Positions 52,160 through 60,839 of a stretch of DNA of 64,000 bases are shown piece by piece. The position numbers and the translations under genes were made by a program. The stretch comes from Magnetospirillum fulvum MGU-K5. GTDB taxonomy: Bacteria; Pseudomonadota; Alphaproteobacteria; Rhodospirillales; Magnetospirillaceae. Location of the stretch: positions 29,946-93,945 of the forward strand of contig NZ_AQPH01000005.1 in NCBI RefSeq assembly GCF_000442515.1. The letters run 5' to 3'. The notes below the pieces were generated by a model, which was not told the DNA's origin, ran no database searches, and worked only from the letters and a program-made list of their open reading frames with translations. The stretch's first letter is position 1, and every line of letters starts with the position of its first letter.

Positions 52160-53209
52160 GTGACAGAGACCACACTTCGCTTCGAACGCCTGGGCCGGAT
52201 CGGCCGCATCGTCCTCGACCGGCCCAAGGCGTTGAACGCCCTGACGCTGGAACAGGTCCACGCGATGCATCCGCAACTGGATTTGTGGGCCGCCGATCCC
52301 GATGTTGCCCTGGTGGTGATCGAAGGGGCGGGCGAGCGGGCGTTCTGCGCCGGGGGCGATATCAAGCGGCTGCATCGCGCCGCCGCCGGGGGCGAGTCCG
52401 ATTATCTCACCGCCTTCTACCGCGACGAATACCGCTTCAACCGCCGCATCAAGACCCTGCCCAAGCCCTATGTCGCCCTGCTTGACGGGATCACGATGGG
52501 CGGCGGCGTCGGGGTTTCGGTCCATGGCCGCTACCGTGTCGCCACCGAACGGACCTTGTTCGCGATGCCGGAAACCGGGATCGGCTTTTATCCCGATGTC
52601 GGGCTGAGCTTCGTTCTGTCCCGTCTGCCCGGCGCGATCGGGCGTTATCTCGGCATGACCGGGGCGCGGCTGGGGCCGGCCGATACCCTGCATGTCGGGA
52701 TCGCCACCCATTACGTCGAAAGCGGCAAGATCGATTCGTTGCGCGACGCGCTGGCCGGGGCCGAGGGTGACGAAGACGTCGCCGCGATTCTGGCCCGCTT
52801 TGCCAGCGATCCCGGCCCGACCGCGCTGGACGGCGAGCGTGCCCTGATCGACCGCTGCTTTGCTCACGACCGGCTGGATGACGTGCTGGCGGCGCTCGCG
52901 GCCGAAACCGATCCGTTCGCCGCCGAGACCCTGGCGGTTCTGCGGCGGCACTCGCCGCTGCTGGTGGCGATCACCTTCGAGATGATCCGCCGCGCCGCGT
53001 CGATGGAGTTCGACGAGTGCCTGCGGATGGAATACCGCCTGTCTCAGGTGGTGGCGCGTGCCCCCGATTTCGTCGAAGGCGTCCGCGCCTTGCTGATCGA
53101 TCGCGACAATAGCCCGGTCTGGAACCCGGCGACCCTGGCCGAACTTACCCCCGCCCAGGTTCTCGCCCCGTTCGAGACGGTTCCGGCGGCGGGCGATTTG
53201 ACCTTTTAG
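52160..53209 (+). CDS. 3-hydroxyisobutyryl-CoA hydrolase / enoyl-CoA hydratase-like protein
   Basis: Crotonase-fold enzyme of 349 residues, longer than simple enoyl-CoA hydratases (about 260) and of the size of HIBYL-CoA hydrolase, which frees 3-hydroxyisobutyrate in valine breakdown. It has IVLDRPKALNALTLEQ, the oxyanion-hole segments RAFCAGGDIK and DGITMGGGVGVSVHGRYRV, and MPETGIGFYPDVG with the catalytic Glu/Asp region of the hydrolase group. Start GTG 52160 with GGGAGA eight bases before. A nine-pair stem (GCGTTTGCA with TGCAAACGC) directly after the stop at 53209-53247 may end the transcript. Confidence 0.88.
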   Translation: MTETTLRFERLGRIGRIVLDRPKALNALTLEQVHAMHPQLDLWAADPDVALVVIEGAGERAFCAGGDIKRLHRAAAGGESDYLTAFYRDEYRFNRRIKTLPKPYVALLDGITMGGGVGVSVHGRYRVATERTLFAMPETGIGFYPDVGLSFVLSRLPGAIGRYLGMTGARLGPADTLHVGIATHYVESGKIDSLRDALAGAEGDEDVAAILARFASDPGPTALDGERALIDRCFAHDRLDDVLAALAAETDPFAAETLAVLRRHSPLLVAITFEMIRRAASMEFDECLRMEYRLSQVVARAPDFVEGVRALLIDRDNSPVWNPATLAELTPAQVLAPFETVPAAGDLTF

Positions 53210-53335
53210 CGTTTGCATCTTGGGATGGGGCCGCCCTGTGCAAACGCGGCGGTCCCATGTCGAGAGAGTGGTTTCCCGCCGGGCCCTGGTGGTCGCACTA
53301 TAAAGCGTCCACCGGGGTCGCGAGAGAAACCGGAT

Positions 53336-53776
53336 ATGTCCCTTGTCCTTCCCATCCTGTTTGCCCTGATCGCGGCGATCGGCAATGCCGTCTTCGCCTT
53401 TGCCCAGAAGCAGGTCTCCGGCCCCGCCAACGGCCTGCTGTTCGTCGGGTTGAGTGCCCTGGTCGCGGTGGTGTTATCGCTGATCGGCGCGCCGCTTCTC
53501 GGCCGTTTTGATCCCGTCTCGATGATCAAAACCGACCTGCGCCCGATTGTGATCGGTGGAATCGGGCTGTTTCTGACCTATCTCGGCTTCAATCTGCTTT
53601 ATACCCGGTTCGGCGCCTCGGCCTATGTGCTGTATGCCGCTTTATCGATTTTAACGACCACTCTGGTCGTTGGCGGGTTGATCTTGAAGGAGCCGATGAA
53701 TATTTACCACGGTGCGGCAATCGTTCTGGCCGTGGCGGCGGTGGTGTTGTTCTCGTTGGGGCAGGCGCGGTCCTAA
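53336..53776 (+). CDS. small multidrug/DMT-type membrane protein (EamA-like half)
   Basis: A 146-residue protein with about four or five membrane helices (PILFALIAAIGNAVFAFAQK, GLLFVGLSALVAVVLSLIGA, IVIGGIGLFLTYLGFNLLYT, AAIVLAVAAVVLFSLG). It resembles a half-size EamA/drug-metabolite transporter that must form dimers: the conserved-looking ASAYVLYAALSILTTTLVVG and LKEPMNIYHGAAIVL match the second half of the repeat unit. Substrate unknown. ATG 53336 is the first Met of the hydrophobic part; codons upstream do not look coding. Confidence 0.8.
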   Translation: MSLVLPILFALIAAIGNAVFAFAQKQVSGPANGLLFVGLSALVAVVLSLIGAPLLGRFDPVSMIKTDLRPIVIGGIGLFLTYLGFNLLYTRFGASAYVLYAALSILTTTLVVGGLILKEPMNIYHGAAIVLAVAAVVLFSLGQARS

Positions 53777-53869
53777 CCCCACAAGAGGATGCTGTTGCCA
53801 ACAAAATCAGTTGACCCTGTTGAGAATGCGGAGCAGAAGCCTTCTCGCGGCAGAGGAGCATCGAAGATC

Positions 53870-54163
53870 ATGCGGACGGAAACGGGGCTGGCGATGAATG
53901 CGGGGGTGTCTCTGGGCGCGCTACGCAAGGGGGCGCAGGCGGAGATCGTCGCGCTCGACGAAACTGCCGCGACCACCACGCTTGATACCGGCGAACTGGA
54001 ACGTCGCCTGATCGAAATGGGGCTGGTCGAAGGGGCGCGGATCGAGATCCTCCACGAAGGCTTTCCCCGCCGCGATCCGATCGCGGTTCTGGTTGGCGAC
54101 AGCACCATCGCGCTGCGCCGGGCCGAGGCCAATGCGGTGATGGTGCGGCGGTTGAAGGACTAA
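53870..54163 (+). CDS. feoA: ferrous iron transport protein FeoA
   Basis: Small SH3-like cytoplasmic partner of FeoB. The 97-residue product has SLGALRKGAQAEIVALD, LERRLIEMGLVEGARIEIL and PIAVLVGDSTIALRRAEANA, which cover the whole domain. GAGGAG precedes ATG 53870 by about 12 bases; ATG 53894 is an alternative. feoB starts five bases after its stop. The region upstream (GAGAA...TTCTC around 53822-53846) is not a convincing Fur box. Confidence 0.92.
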   Translation: MRTETGLAMNAGVSLGALRKGAQAEIVALDETAATTTLDTGELERRLIEMGLVEGARIEILHEGFPRRDPIAVLVGDSTIALRRAEANAVMVRRLKD

Positions 54164-54168
54164 CCTGG

Positions 54169-56085
54169 ATGCCCAAAGACGACGGTTTTCCTCCCCGCCC
54201 GGCCGGGCCGCCCCGCATCGCCCTGGTCGGTAATCCCAATTGCGGCAAGACCGCTTTGTTCAACGCCCTGACCGGGGCGCGGCAAAAGGTTGCCAATTAC
54301 GCCGGGGTCACCGTCGAGAGGAAAGAAGGGCTGTTCGTCAGTCCCGGCGGCACCCGCGTTAAAGTGATCGACCTGCCCGGCACCTATAGCCTGCGCGCCC
54401 GCTCGCCCGACGAAGAGGTCACCCGCGACGTTGTCCTGGGGCGCCGCGCCGATGAAGAGGTGCCCGAGGCGATTGTCTGCGTCGTCGATGCGACACGGCT
54501 GCGGCTCAATCTGCGGCTGGTGCTGGAGATGAAGAAGCTGGGCCGCCCGGTGATCCTCGCCCTCAACATGATGGACGAGGCCGAAAGCCAGGGCATCGCC
54601 GTCGATGCCGCCGAATTGTCGGCGGCGCTGGGGATGCCGGTGGTCCCGACGGTGGCGATCCGCAAGGATGGTATTCAGCCGCTGCTGGACCAGATCGACC
54701 GGACCCTTCAGGTCGCCAAGAGCGAGGGGCTGGCCCCGAAGACCGCGCCGTGCGGCTGGAGCGAACCCAGCGCCCGCGACCTGCGCGATTACCATCTCGA
54801 GGTCGAGACGATCCTGGCCCAGGCGGTCGGGCGTCCCTCGCGCCCCCATCTCGCCACCCGCAAGATCGATTCCGTTCTGCTTCAGCCCGCCGCCGGTCTG
54901 GCGATCCTGCTCATCTTGCTGTTCCTGATGTTCCAGGCGGTGTTCTCGTGGGCACGGCTGCCGATGGAATTGATCGATGGCGGCCTGTCGGCGGTCAAGG
55001 GCGCGATCGATGCTGGAATGGCCGACGGCCCGCTGAAAAGCCTGATTACCGACGGCATTATCGGCGGCGTCGGCAGCGTGGTTATTTTCCTGCCCCAGAT
55101 TCTGGTGCTGTTCCTGTTCATCCAGATTCTCGAGGATTCGGGCTATATGGCCCGCGCCGCCTTCCTGCTCGACAAGATGATGGGCGGCGTCGGTCTGCAC
55201 GGGCGGGCCTTCATCCCGCTGCTGTCCAGCTTTGCCTGTGCGGTGCCGGGGATCATGGCGGCGCGGACGATCGAAAACCGAACCGACCGTATCGCCACCA
55301 TCATGATCGCGCCGCTGATGACTTGCTCGGCCCGGCTGCCGGTCTATACCCTGATTATCGCCGCCTTTATCCCGCAGCGGCAGGTGCTGGGCGGCTGGGT
55401 CGGGCTGCCCGGTCTGGTACTGTTCGCTTTGTATGCCGCCGGAATCCTGTCCGGGCTGTTGATCGCCTTCATCTTGAAGCGGACGGTGCTGACCGGCGCG
55501 CGCGAGCCGTTGCTGATGGAGCTTCCGGCCTATCGCCTGCCGCGTCCGCGCAATGTGCTGCTGGGCCTGTACGAACGGGCGCGGGCGTTCCTGGTCCGCG
55601 CCGGAACGACGATCTTTGCCCTGATGGTGGTGATCTGGGCTTTGGCCAGCTTCCCCGCCGCGCCCGAAGGCGCGACCCTGCCCGCGATTGATTATTCGAT
55701 TGCCGGAATGATCGGCCATTTCCTCGAACCGCTGCTGGCTCCGATCGGCTTTAACTGGGAAATCGCGGTGGCGCTGGTGCCCGGCATGGCGGCGCGCGAG
55801 GTCGCGGTCGGCGTGCTGGGAACCGTCTATGCGCTGAGCGACAGCGGCGACGCGATGCGGAATTCGCTGGCCGGTCTGCTGGCTCATTCCTGGAGCCTGC
55901 CGACCGCTTTGTCCTTCCTGACCTGGTATGTCTTCGCGCCCCAATGCATCGCGACCTTAAGCGTGGTGCGGCGCGAGCTGAATTCCTATTGGTGGCCGAC
56001 GGCGATGTTCTTCGGCCTCACCAGTCTGGCCTATGGAGCGTCGTTCGCTACCTTCCGGGTGGCGTCCGCGCTGATCGGGGAGTAA
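54169..56085 (+). CDS. feoB: ferrous iron transporter FeoB
   Basis: Inner-membrane Fe(II) permease with an N-terminal G domain. The 638-residue protein has G1 GNPNCGKTALFNALTG, switch I with GVTVERKEG, G3 DLPGTYSL and G4 NMMD, then a helical spacer and about ten membrane helices containing the two Gate motifs (LLSSFACAVPGIMAARTI and, later, AALVPGMAAREVAVGVL-like VALVPGMAAREVAVG). It is somewhat shorter than E. coli FeoB (773), mainly in the loops. Follows feoA by five bases; a Cys-rich small gene comes five bases after it. Confidence 0.96.
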   Translation: MPKDDGFPPRPAGPPRIALVGNPNCGKTALFNALTGARQKVANYAGVTVERKEGLFVSPGGTRVKVIDLPGTYSLRARSPDEEVTRDVVLGRRADEEVPEAIVCVVDATRLRLNLRLVLEMKKLGRPVILALNMMDEAESQGIAVDAAELSAALGMPVVPTVAIRKDGIQPLLDQIDRTLQVAKSEGLAPKTAPCGWSEPSARDLRDYHLEVETILAQAVGRPSRPHLATRKIDSVLLQPAAGLAILLILLFLMFQAVFSWARLPMELIDGGLSAVKGAIDAGMADGPLKSLITDGIIGGVGSVVIFLPQILVLFLFIQILEDSGYMARAAFLLDKMMGGVGLHGRAFIPLLSSFACAVPGIMAARTIENRTDRIATIMIAPLMTCSARLPVYTLIIAAFIPQRQVLGGWVGLPGLVLFALYAAGILSGLLIAFILKRTVLTGAREPLLMELPAYRLPRPRNVLLGLYERARAFLVRAGTTIFALMVVIWALASFPAAPEGATLPAIDYSIAGMIGHFLEPLLAPIGFNWEIAVALVPGMAAREVAVGVLGTVYALSDSGDAMRNSLAGLLAHSWSLPTALSFLTWYVFAPQCIATLSVVRRELNSYWWPTAMFFGLTSLAYGASFATFRVASALIGE

Positions 56086-56090
56086 GCGCG

Positions 56091-56264
56091 ATGACGCAGA
56101 CGATTCTGGTCGGTCTTGTCGTCGCCGCCGCCGCCGGGTGGATCGGCTGGCGGATGTGGCGCTGGGCCTCGGCCCTGCTCGGGCGCAAGCGCGCGGGCGG
56201 CTGTCCCGGCTGCGGCGGTTGTGGCGGCGGTTCCTCCGTGCCCGAGAAACGGCACACGTCTTAA
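56091..56264 (+). CDS. FeoB-associated Cys-rich membrane peptide
   Basis: A 57-residue peptide with one N-terminal membrane helix (ILVGLVVAAAAGWIGWRMWR) and a basic then cysteine-rich tail, GCPGCGGCGGG. Short proteins of exactly this form are commonly found after feoB and are listed as FeoB-associated Cys-rich proteins; the Cys residues may handle iron. ATG 56091 is five bases after the feoB stop, so it belongs to the feo operon. Too short for standard gene length limits but well supported by position and pattern. Confidence 0.85.
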   Translation: MTQTILVGLVVAAAAGWIGWRMWRWASALLGRKRAGGCPGCGGCGGGSSVPEKRHTS

Positions 56265-56265
56265 A

Positions 56266-57309
56266 TCAGGTTAGGGGATGCCGTCCGCCGTTGGGATCGG
56301 TGACGGTGTTGCTGTCTTCATCCCAATAATCCGGTCCGACCGGCACTTTGCCGAAGCCGCCGGGGATATCCAGCACATAGGTCGGCAGAGCAATGCCGCT
56401 GAGGCGGCCGCGCAGGCTGCGCATCAGGGCGCGGCCCTCGGCCAGGGTCGGGCGGAAATGGCTGGTGCCGGGGGCAAGGTCGGGGTGGTGCAGGTAATAG
56501 GGCCGCACCCGCCGCCGCACCAGGGCGCGGAATAAGTCCTCTAGCGTTGCGGCCCTGTCGTTCACTCCCTTCAACAACACCGTCTGAGCCAGCAACGGCA
56601 GTCCGGCATCGGCCAGCCGGGCCAGAGCGGCATCCGTTGCGGCCGACAATTCGCGGGCGTGGTTGACCTGAACCGCCAGCCATACCGAAAAATTGGCCCC
56701 AGGTGGCGGTGTCAGCGCTGCGACCAGGCCCGCATCGATCCGGGCGGGATCGACCACCGGAAGGCGGGTGTGAAAGCGCACGACATCGAGATGGGCAATC
56801 TCGCCCAGTGCCGCCAGCAAATGCGCGATCCGGCGCGGCCCCAGCATCAACGGATCACCGCCGGTAATCACCACCTCGCGCACCTCGGGCCGGGCGGCGA
56901 CATAGGCCAGCGCCGCCTCGATCTCGGGCGGGCTCATCGCGGCGGCCCCATCGCCGACCCGGGTGCGGCGGAAGCAGAAGCGGCAATGGGCGGCGCAGGT
57001 CAGGATCGGGGTCAGCAGCACCCGGTCGGGGTAGCGGTGGACGATCCCGGTCTGGGGGCTGTAGGTTTGGTCGCCGATCGGATCGGCGCGATCTTCGGGG
57101 CGGATGTCCAGTTCCTCGGCCCCGGGGATGAACTGACGGGCGATCGGGTCGGCGGGATCGGCGGGATCGATCAGCGCCGCCAGCGCACGCGGCAGCAGCA
57201 GCGGAAACGAAGCCGCCGCCGCTTCGATCGCGGCCTGGGCGGCGGACTCGATCAGACCGGCTTCGACTAGGTCGGCCGGGCGGCGATAGGGGGGATGGGA
57301 CTGGGACAT
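56266..57309 (-). CDS. epmB: EF-P beta-lysylation protein, lysine 2,3-aminomutase type
   Basis: Radical-SAM, PLP-dependent aminomutase that makes (R)-beta-lysine for modification of elongation factor P. The 347-residue protein has the cluster motif CAAHCRFCFRR, VVITGGDPLML, HTRLPVVDPARI and QTVLLKGVNDRAATLEDLFR, all of the KamA/EpmB family. The short length (lysine 2,3-aminomutases have about 420) and the head-to-head epmA gene favour EpmB. ATG 57309. Its stop lies one base beyond the end of the convergent Cys-rich gene. Confidence 0.92.
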   Translation of the reverse strand: MSQSHPPYRRPADLVEAGLIESAAQAAIEAAAASFPLLLPRALAALIDPADPADPIARQFIPGAEELDIRPEDRADPIGDQTYSPQTGIVHRYPDRVLLTPILTCAAHCRFCFRRTRVGDGAAAMSPPEIEAALAYVAARPEVREVVITGGDPLMLGPRRIAHLLAALGEIAHLDVVRFHTRLPVVDPARIDAGLVAALTPPPGANFSVWLAVQVNHARELSAATDAALARLADAGLPLLAQTVLLKGVNDRAATLEDLFRALVRRRVRPYYLHHPDLAPGTSHFRPTLAEGRALMRSLRGRLSGIALPTYVLDIPGGFGKVPVGPDYWDEDSNTVTDPNGGRHPLT

Positions 57310-57330
57310 CGGGACGGGATAGGGGAAAAG

Positions 57331-58392
57331 ATGAGCGCAGGCAAGATCGAGGTGGGGGGTGAATGGTGGCGGCCCGAGCAGTTCGCGGCGCGGCGCGCCC
57401 GGCTGGAGACGCGGGCCAGGATCGTCGCGGCAGTGCGGGCCTTCTTTGCCATGCGCTGTTTTGTCGAGGTCGAGACCCCCTGTCTTCAGGCCTCGCCGGG
57501 GATGGAACCGCATCTGAAATGGTTCTCCACCGCTCTGACCGATCCCTATGGTGGCCCGGACCGGACGATGAGCCTGCATACCAGCCCCGAATTCGCGATG
57601 AAGAAGCTGCTGGTCGCGGGGATGCCGAAAATCTACCAATTGGCGCGGGTGTTCCGCAATGCCGAGCGGTCGGATACCCATCATCCCGAATTCACCATGC
57701 TGGAATGGTATCGAACCGAGGCCTCGCTCGAGGTGCTGATGGACGATACCGAAACGCTGGTTGCCGCCTGTGCCGAGGCGGCGGGGGTGACCCGTCTGTC
57801 GCGCCAAGGCCGCGACTGCGACCCGTTCCAGCCGTGGCGGCGGCTGTCGGTGGCCCAGGCGTTCCGCGATTACGCCGATATCGACCTGCTCGCCACCGCG
57901 CCCGATCCGCTCCAGCCGCAACGCGACCTGATCGCCGCCGAAGCGGCGCGGATCGGGGTGTCGGTCAGCCCGTCCGATCGTTGGGACGATATCGTGTTCC
58001 GGATCATGATGGACCGGATCGAGCCGCATCTGGGCTTTGACGCTCCGGTGTTCCTCCATTCCTGGCCGCTGTCGATGGCGGCGCTGGCGCGGCCTTCGGT
58101 CGCCGATAACCGCGTTGCCGAGCGGTTCGAGGTCTATGCCCTGGGTGTCGAACTGGCCAACGCGTTTGGCGAACTGACCGATGCCGCCGAACAGCGCCGC
58201 CGTTTTGCCGAGGATCAGGCGTTGGCCCAAGCGCTCTATGGGGCCGCGCCCCCCGCCGATGGCGATCTCCTCGCCGCGCTGGAATACGGAATGCCGGACT
58301 CGGCGGGGATCGCGCTTGGCTTCGACCGGCTGGTGATGCTGCTGACCGGAGCGGAGCGAATCGACGACGTGCTGTGGGCCCCGGTCGGGTAG
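57331..58392 (+). CDS. epmA: elongation factor P-lysine lysyltransferase
   Basis: Class II lysyl-tRNA synthetase-like enzyme (GenX/PoxA/EpmA) that attaches beta-lysine to EF-P. The 353-residue protein lacks the tRNA anticodon domain and has the class II motifs: VEVETPCLQASPGMEPHLKW with motif 1/2 region, ARVFRNAERSDTHHPEFTML as motif 2, and GIALGFDRLVMLLTG as motif 3. AGGGGAAAAG precedes ATG 57331. The starts of epmA and epmB are only 21 bases apart, so their promoters must overlap the partner's coding start. The efp gene itself is not in the window. Confidence 0.94.
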   Translation: MSAGKIEVGGEWWRPEQFAARRARLETRARIVAAVRAFFAMRCFVEVETPCLQASPGMEPHLKWFSTALTDPYGGPDRTMSLHTSPEFAMKKLLVAGMPKIYQLARVFRNAERSDTHHPEFTMLEWYRTEASLEVLMDDTETLVAACAEAAGVTRLSRQGRDCDPFQPWRRLSVAQAFRDYADIDLLATAPDPLQPQRDLIAAEAARIGVSVSPSDRWDDIVFRIMMDRIEPHLGFDAPVFLHSWPLSMAALARPSVADNRVAERFEVYALGVELANAFGELTDAAEQRRRFAEDQALAQALYGAAPPADGDLLAALEYGMPDSAGIALGFDRLVMLLTGAERIDDVLWAPVG

Positions 58393-58545
58393 GGAGCGCA
58401 GCGACTGAGGGGCATATAACCAGCGGAGCTGAGCTTTTGGGGGCTGTGCGCCCCCAATCCCCCACCCGGGAGGCATGCCTCCCGGCCCCTCCATTTTATT
58501 GAAGAGAAACCAAGGGGAGGTTTGGAGGCTTTTGCCTCCAAATCG
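58392..58545. repeat. hairpin-rich intergenic region with a dispersed repeat copy
   Basis: Bases 58392-58434 are, on the minus strand, a diverged copy of the core of the tandem repeat at 15905-16094 (GTTATATGCCCCTCAGTCGC). Three perfect stems follow: GGGGGC with GCCCCC (about 58438-58454), the palindrome CCGGGAGGCATGCCTCCCGG (58466-58485) and TTTGGAGGC-TTTT-GCCTCCAAA (58521-58542). The last may terminate epmA transcripts. No gene is supported in 58393-58672. Confidence 0.55.
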
Positions 58546-58672
58546 GTCCGGGCGATGGCCCGGCGAAGGGGGCAGGCGTTTGTACAGGCCCGATCGACAT
58601 CTTTTCTTGACAGGGGAGGGGGCGATCCCGTTCCTTCGCGGTTCCTAAGGAATCCGAAGGGAGTTAGTAGAT

Positions 58673-59614
58673 ATGACTCGTGCGTTCGTCTTTCCCGGCC
58701 AGGGCTCGCAGGCCGTTGGCATGGGCCGTGAGTTGGCCGAAGCCTTTCCGGTGGCCCGTCAGGTGTTCGAGGAAGTTGACGACGCCTTGTCACAAAAGCT
58801 GTCGGTGTTGATGGCCGAGGGGCCGGAAGCCGATCTGACTCTGACCGAAAACGCCCAGCCCGCTCTGATGGCGGTGTCGCTCGCGGTGGTCCGCGTGCTG
58901 GAAAGCGAAGGCGGGCTGGACCTCGCCCAGGCCGCGACGTTCGTCGCCGGTCATTCGCTGGGCGAATATTCGGCGCTGGCCGCCGCTGGGACCTTCTCGA
59001 TCGCCGATACCGCCCGTCTGCTGAAGATTCGCGGTCAGGCGATGCAGAAGGCGGTGCCGGTCGGTGTCGGCGCGATGGCCGCCCTGCTGGGCGCCGAGCT
59101 GGAACTGGCCCACGAGATCGCCGCTGCCGCCGCCGAGGGTGAAGTGTGCGAGGCCGCCAACGACAATGGCGGAGCCCAGGTGGTGGTGTCCGGTCACAAG
59201 GGCGCGGTCGAGCGGGCGATGAAGATCGCCTCCGAGCGCGGAGTGAAGCGGGCCGTGTTGCTGCCGGTGTCGGCTCCGTTCCACTGTTCGCTGATGCAGC
59301 CCGCCGCCGATGCGATGGCGGAAGCGCTGGCGAGTGTCGCGATGGCCGCCCCCAAGGTGCCGCTGGTCGCCAACGTCACCGCCGGAAAGGTCACCGCGCC
59401 CGACGAAATCCGCGATCTGCTGGTCCGTCAGGTGACCGGGACGGTGCGCTGGCGCGAAAGCGTGCTGTTCATGAAGGCCCAGGGGGTGACCTCGCTGGTC
59501 GAACTGGGCTCGGGCAAGGTGCTGGGCGGGCTGGCCCGGCGTATCGACAAGGAACTGACCGGCAGCTCGGTGGGGACTCCCGCCGACGTCGATGCGTTCC
59601 TGAAGTCTCTGTAA
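58673..59614 (+). CDS. fabD: malonyl CoA-acyl carrier protein transacylase
   Basis: Transfers malonyl from CoA to ACP to start fatty acid elongation. The 313-residue protein has FVFPGQGSQAVGMG at the start, the nucleophile motif GHSLGEYSALAAAG with the active Ser, PVSAPFHCSLMQPAA with the catalytic His and ELGSGKVLGGLARR near the end. An AAGGGAG site lies 11 bases before ATG 58673. First gene of the fabD-fabG-acpP-fabF cluster. Confidence 0.97.
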   Translation: MTRAFVFPGQGSQAVGMGRELAEAFPVARQVFEEVDDALSQKLSVLMAEGPEADLTLTENAQPALMAVSLAVVRVLESEGGLDLAQAATFVAGHSLGEYSALAAAGTFSIADTARLLKIRGQAMQKAVPVGVGAMAALLGAELELAHEIAAAAAEGEVCEAANDNGGAQVVVSGHKGAVERAMKIASERGVKRAVLLPVSAPFHCSLMQPAADAMAEALASVAMAAPKVPLVANVTAGKVTAPDEIRDLLVRQVTGTVRWRESVLFMKAQGVTSLVELGSGKVLGGLARRIDKELTGSSVGTPADVDAFLKSL

Positions 59615-59642
59615 ACCGATCGGAAGAAGAGGGGGGAGTCCG

Positions 59643-60380
59643 ATGTTCGATCTTTCCGGAAAGACCGCGCTGGTAACCGGCGCTTCGGGCGGCATCGGCG
59701 GCGCGATCGCCCGCGCCCTGCATGCCCAGGGCGCGGTGGTCGGCCTGCACGGCACCCGGCGCGAGGCGCTCGACACGCTGGCGGCGGAGTTGGGCGAGCG
59801 GGTGCACGTCCTGCCCGCCAACCTGTCCGACCCGGCGGCGATCGAGCAATTGGCCAAGGACGCCGAGGCGGCGCTGGGCGCGATCGACATCCTGGTCAAC
59901 AATGCCGGTCTGACCCGCGACGGTCTGGTGCTGCGGATGAAGGACGAGGATTGGCAGACGGTGCTGGACGTCAACCTCACCGCCGCCTTCCGCCTGTGCC
60001 GCGCCGCGATCAAGGGGCAGATGAAGCGCCGTTCCGGCCGGATCATCAACATCACCTCGATCGTCGGCGTCACCGGCAATCCGGGGCAGGTGAACTATGC
60101 CGCTTCGAAGGCCGGTCTGATCGGAATGAGCAAGTCGCTGGCCCAGGAAGTCGCCAGCCGGGGCATCACCGTCAATTGCGTCGCTCCGGGATTCATCACC
60201 TCGGCGATGACCGATGCGCTGAACGACGATCAGAAGAGCAAGCTGTTGACCGGCATTCCCGCCGGGCGGATGGGCAGCGTCGAGGAAATCGCCGCCGCCG
60301 TGGTCTATCTCGCCTCGGCCGAGGCCGCGTACGTCACCGGGCAGACCCTTCATGTCAATGGCGGCATGGCGATGATTTGA
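59643..60380 (+). CDS. fabG: 3-oxoacyl-ACP reductase
   Basis: NADPH-dependent reduction of beta-ketoacyl-ACP. The 245-residue SDR protein has the cofactor motif [28 protein letters not shown], the catalytic Ser in [14 protein letters not shown], and the [18 protein letters not shown] motif with Tyr and Lys. The C-terminus [16 protein letters not shown] end [12 protein letters not shown] is standard. GGGGGAG precedes ATG 59643, 28 bases after fabD. Confidence 0.97.
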   Translation: MFDLSGKTALVTGASGGIGGAIARALHAQGAVVGLHGTRREALDTLAAELGERVHVLPANLSDPAAIEQLAKDAEAALGAIDILVNNAGLTRDGLVLRMKDEDWQTVLDVNLTAAFRLCRAAIKGQMKRRSGRIINITSIVGVTGNPGQVNYAASKAGLIGMSKSLAQEVASRGITVNCVAPGFITSAMTDALNDDQKSKLLTGIPAGRMGSVEEIAAAVVYLASAEAAYVTGQTLHVNGGMAMI

Positions 60381-60417
60381 CCTGGGTCGCGATAGAGGGG
60401 CGGCGAGGCTGGTCAAG

Positions 60418-60480
60418 GGCGGAAAAGTGTGCTAGGAACGGGCACTTTTCGCCTGACAGGGGGATGCGCCGTCTCGGCGC
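60418..60480 (+). promoter_or_regulatory. two hairpins between fabG and acpP
   Basis: GGCGGAAAAGTG pairs with CACTTTTCGCC (60418-60453, one bulge), and GCGCC pairs with GGCGC (60466-60480). The first follows the fabG stop by 37 bases and may be a partial terminator or processing site, which would let acpP be expressed at its much higher level than the neighbouring genes. Confidence 0.45.
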
Positions 60481-60523
60481 ACAAGCCAGTTTTCCAACGG
60501 ACAAGACTTTTGAGGGATCACAC

Positions 60524-60757
60524 ATGAGTGACGTGGCTGAACGGGTTAAGAAGATTGTCGTCGAGCATCTGGGCGTCGAAGAGTCCAAGGTGACCGAGAA
60601 CGCCAGCTTCATCGACGACCTGGGCGCCGACAGCCTCGACACCGTCGAGCTGGTGATGGCTTTCGAGGAGGAATTCTCCGTCGAGATTCCGGACGATGCG
60701 GCTGAGAAGATTCTGACGGTGAAGGACGCGATCGACTTCATCAGCAAGAACTCCTGA
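60524..60757 (+). CDS. acpP: acyl carrier protein
   Basis: Carrier of growing acyl chains through a phosphopantetheine arm. The 77-residue acidic protein starts [20 protein letters not shown] and has the attachment motif [10 protein letters not shown] with Ser37. The C-terminus [11 protein letters not shown] is normal. TTGAGGGA precedes ATG 60524. It has a 143-base leader with two hairpins, and fabF follows after 82 bases, as in most proteobacteria. Confidence 0.98.
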   Translation: MSDVAERVKKIVVEHLGVEESKVTENASFIDDLGADSLDTVELVMAFEEEFSVEIPDDAAEKILTVKDAIDFISKNS

Positions 60758-60839
60758 TCCGGACTCCGGGCGCCGGCCGCCGCTCTTTCGGGGGCGGCGC
60801 CCATATCCTTTTCCCGCGACTTCCGAAAGCCAGGGTTTC

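Noticed and set aside
51185..53218. Minus-strand open frame of 677 codons opposite the GntR and hydrolase genes
   Set aside because: Antisense shadow; both plus-strand genes have full domain signatures and ribosome-binding sites.
53822..53846. Fur or Irr box before feoA
   Set aside because: GAGAA and TTCTC arms are short with a long spacer and do not match the alphaproteobacterial Fur or Irr consensus.
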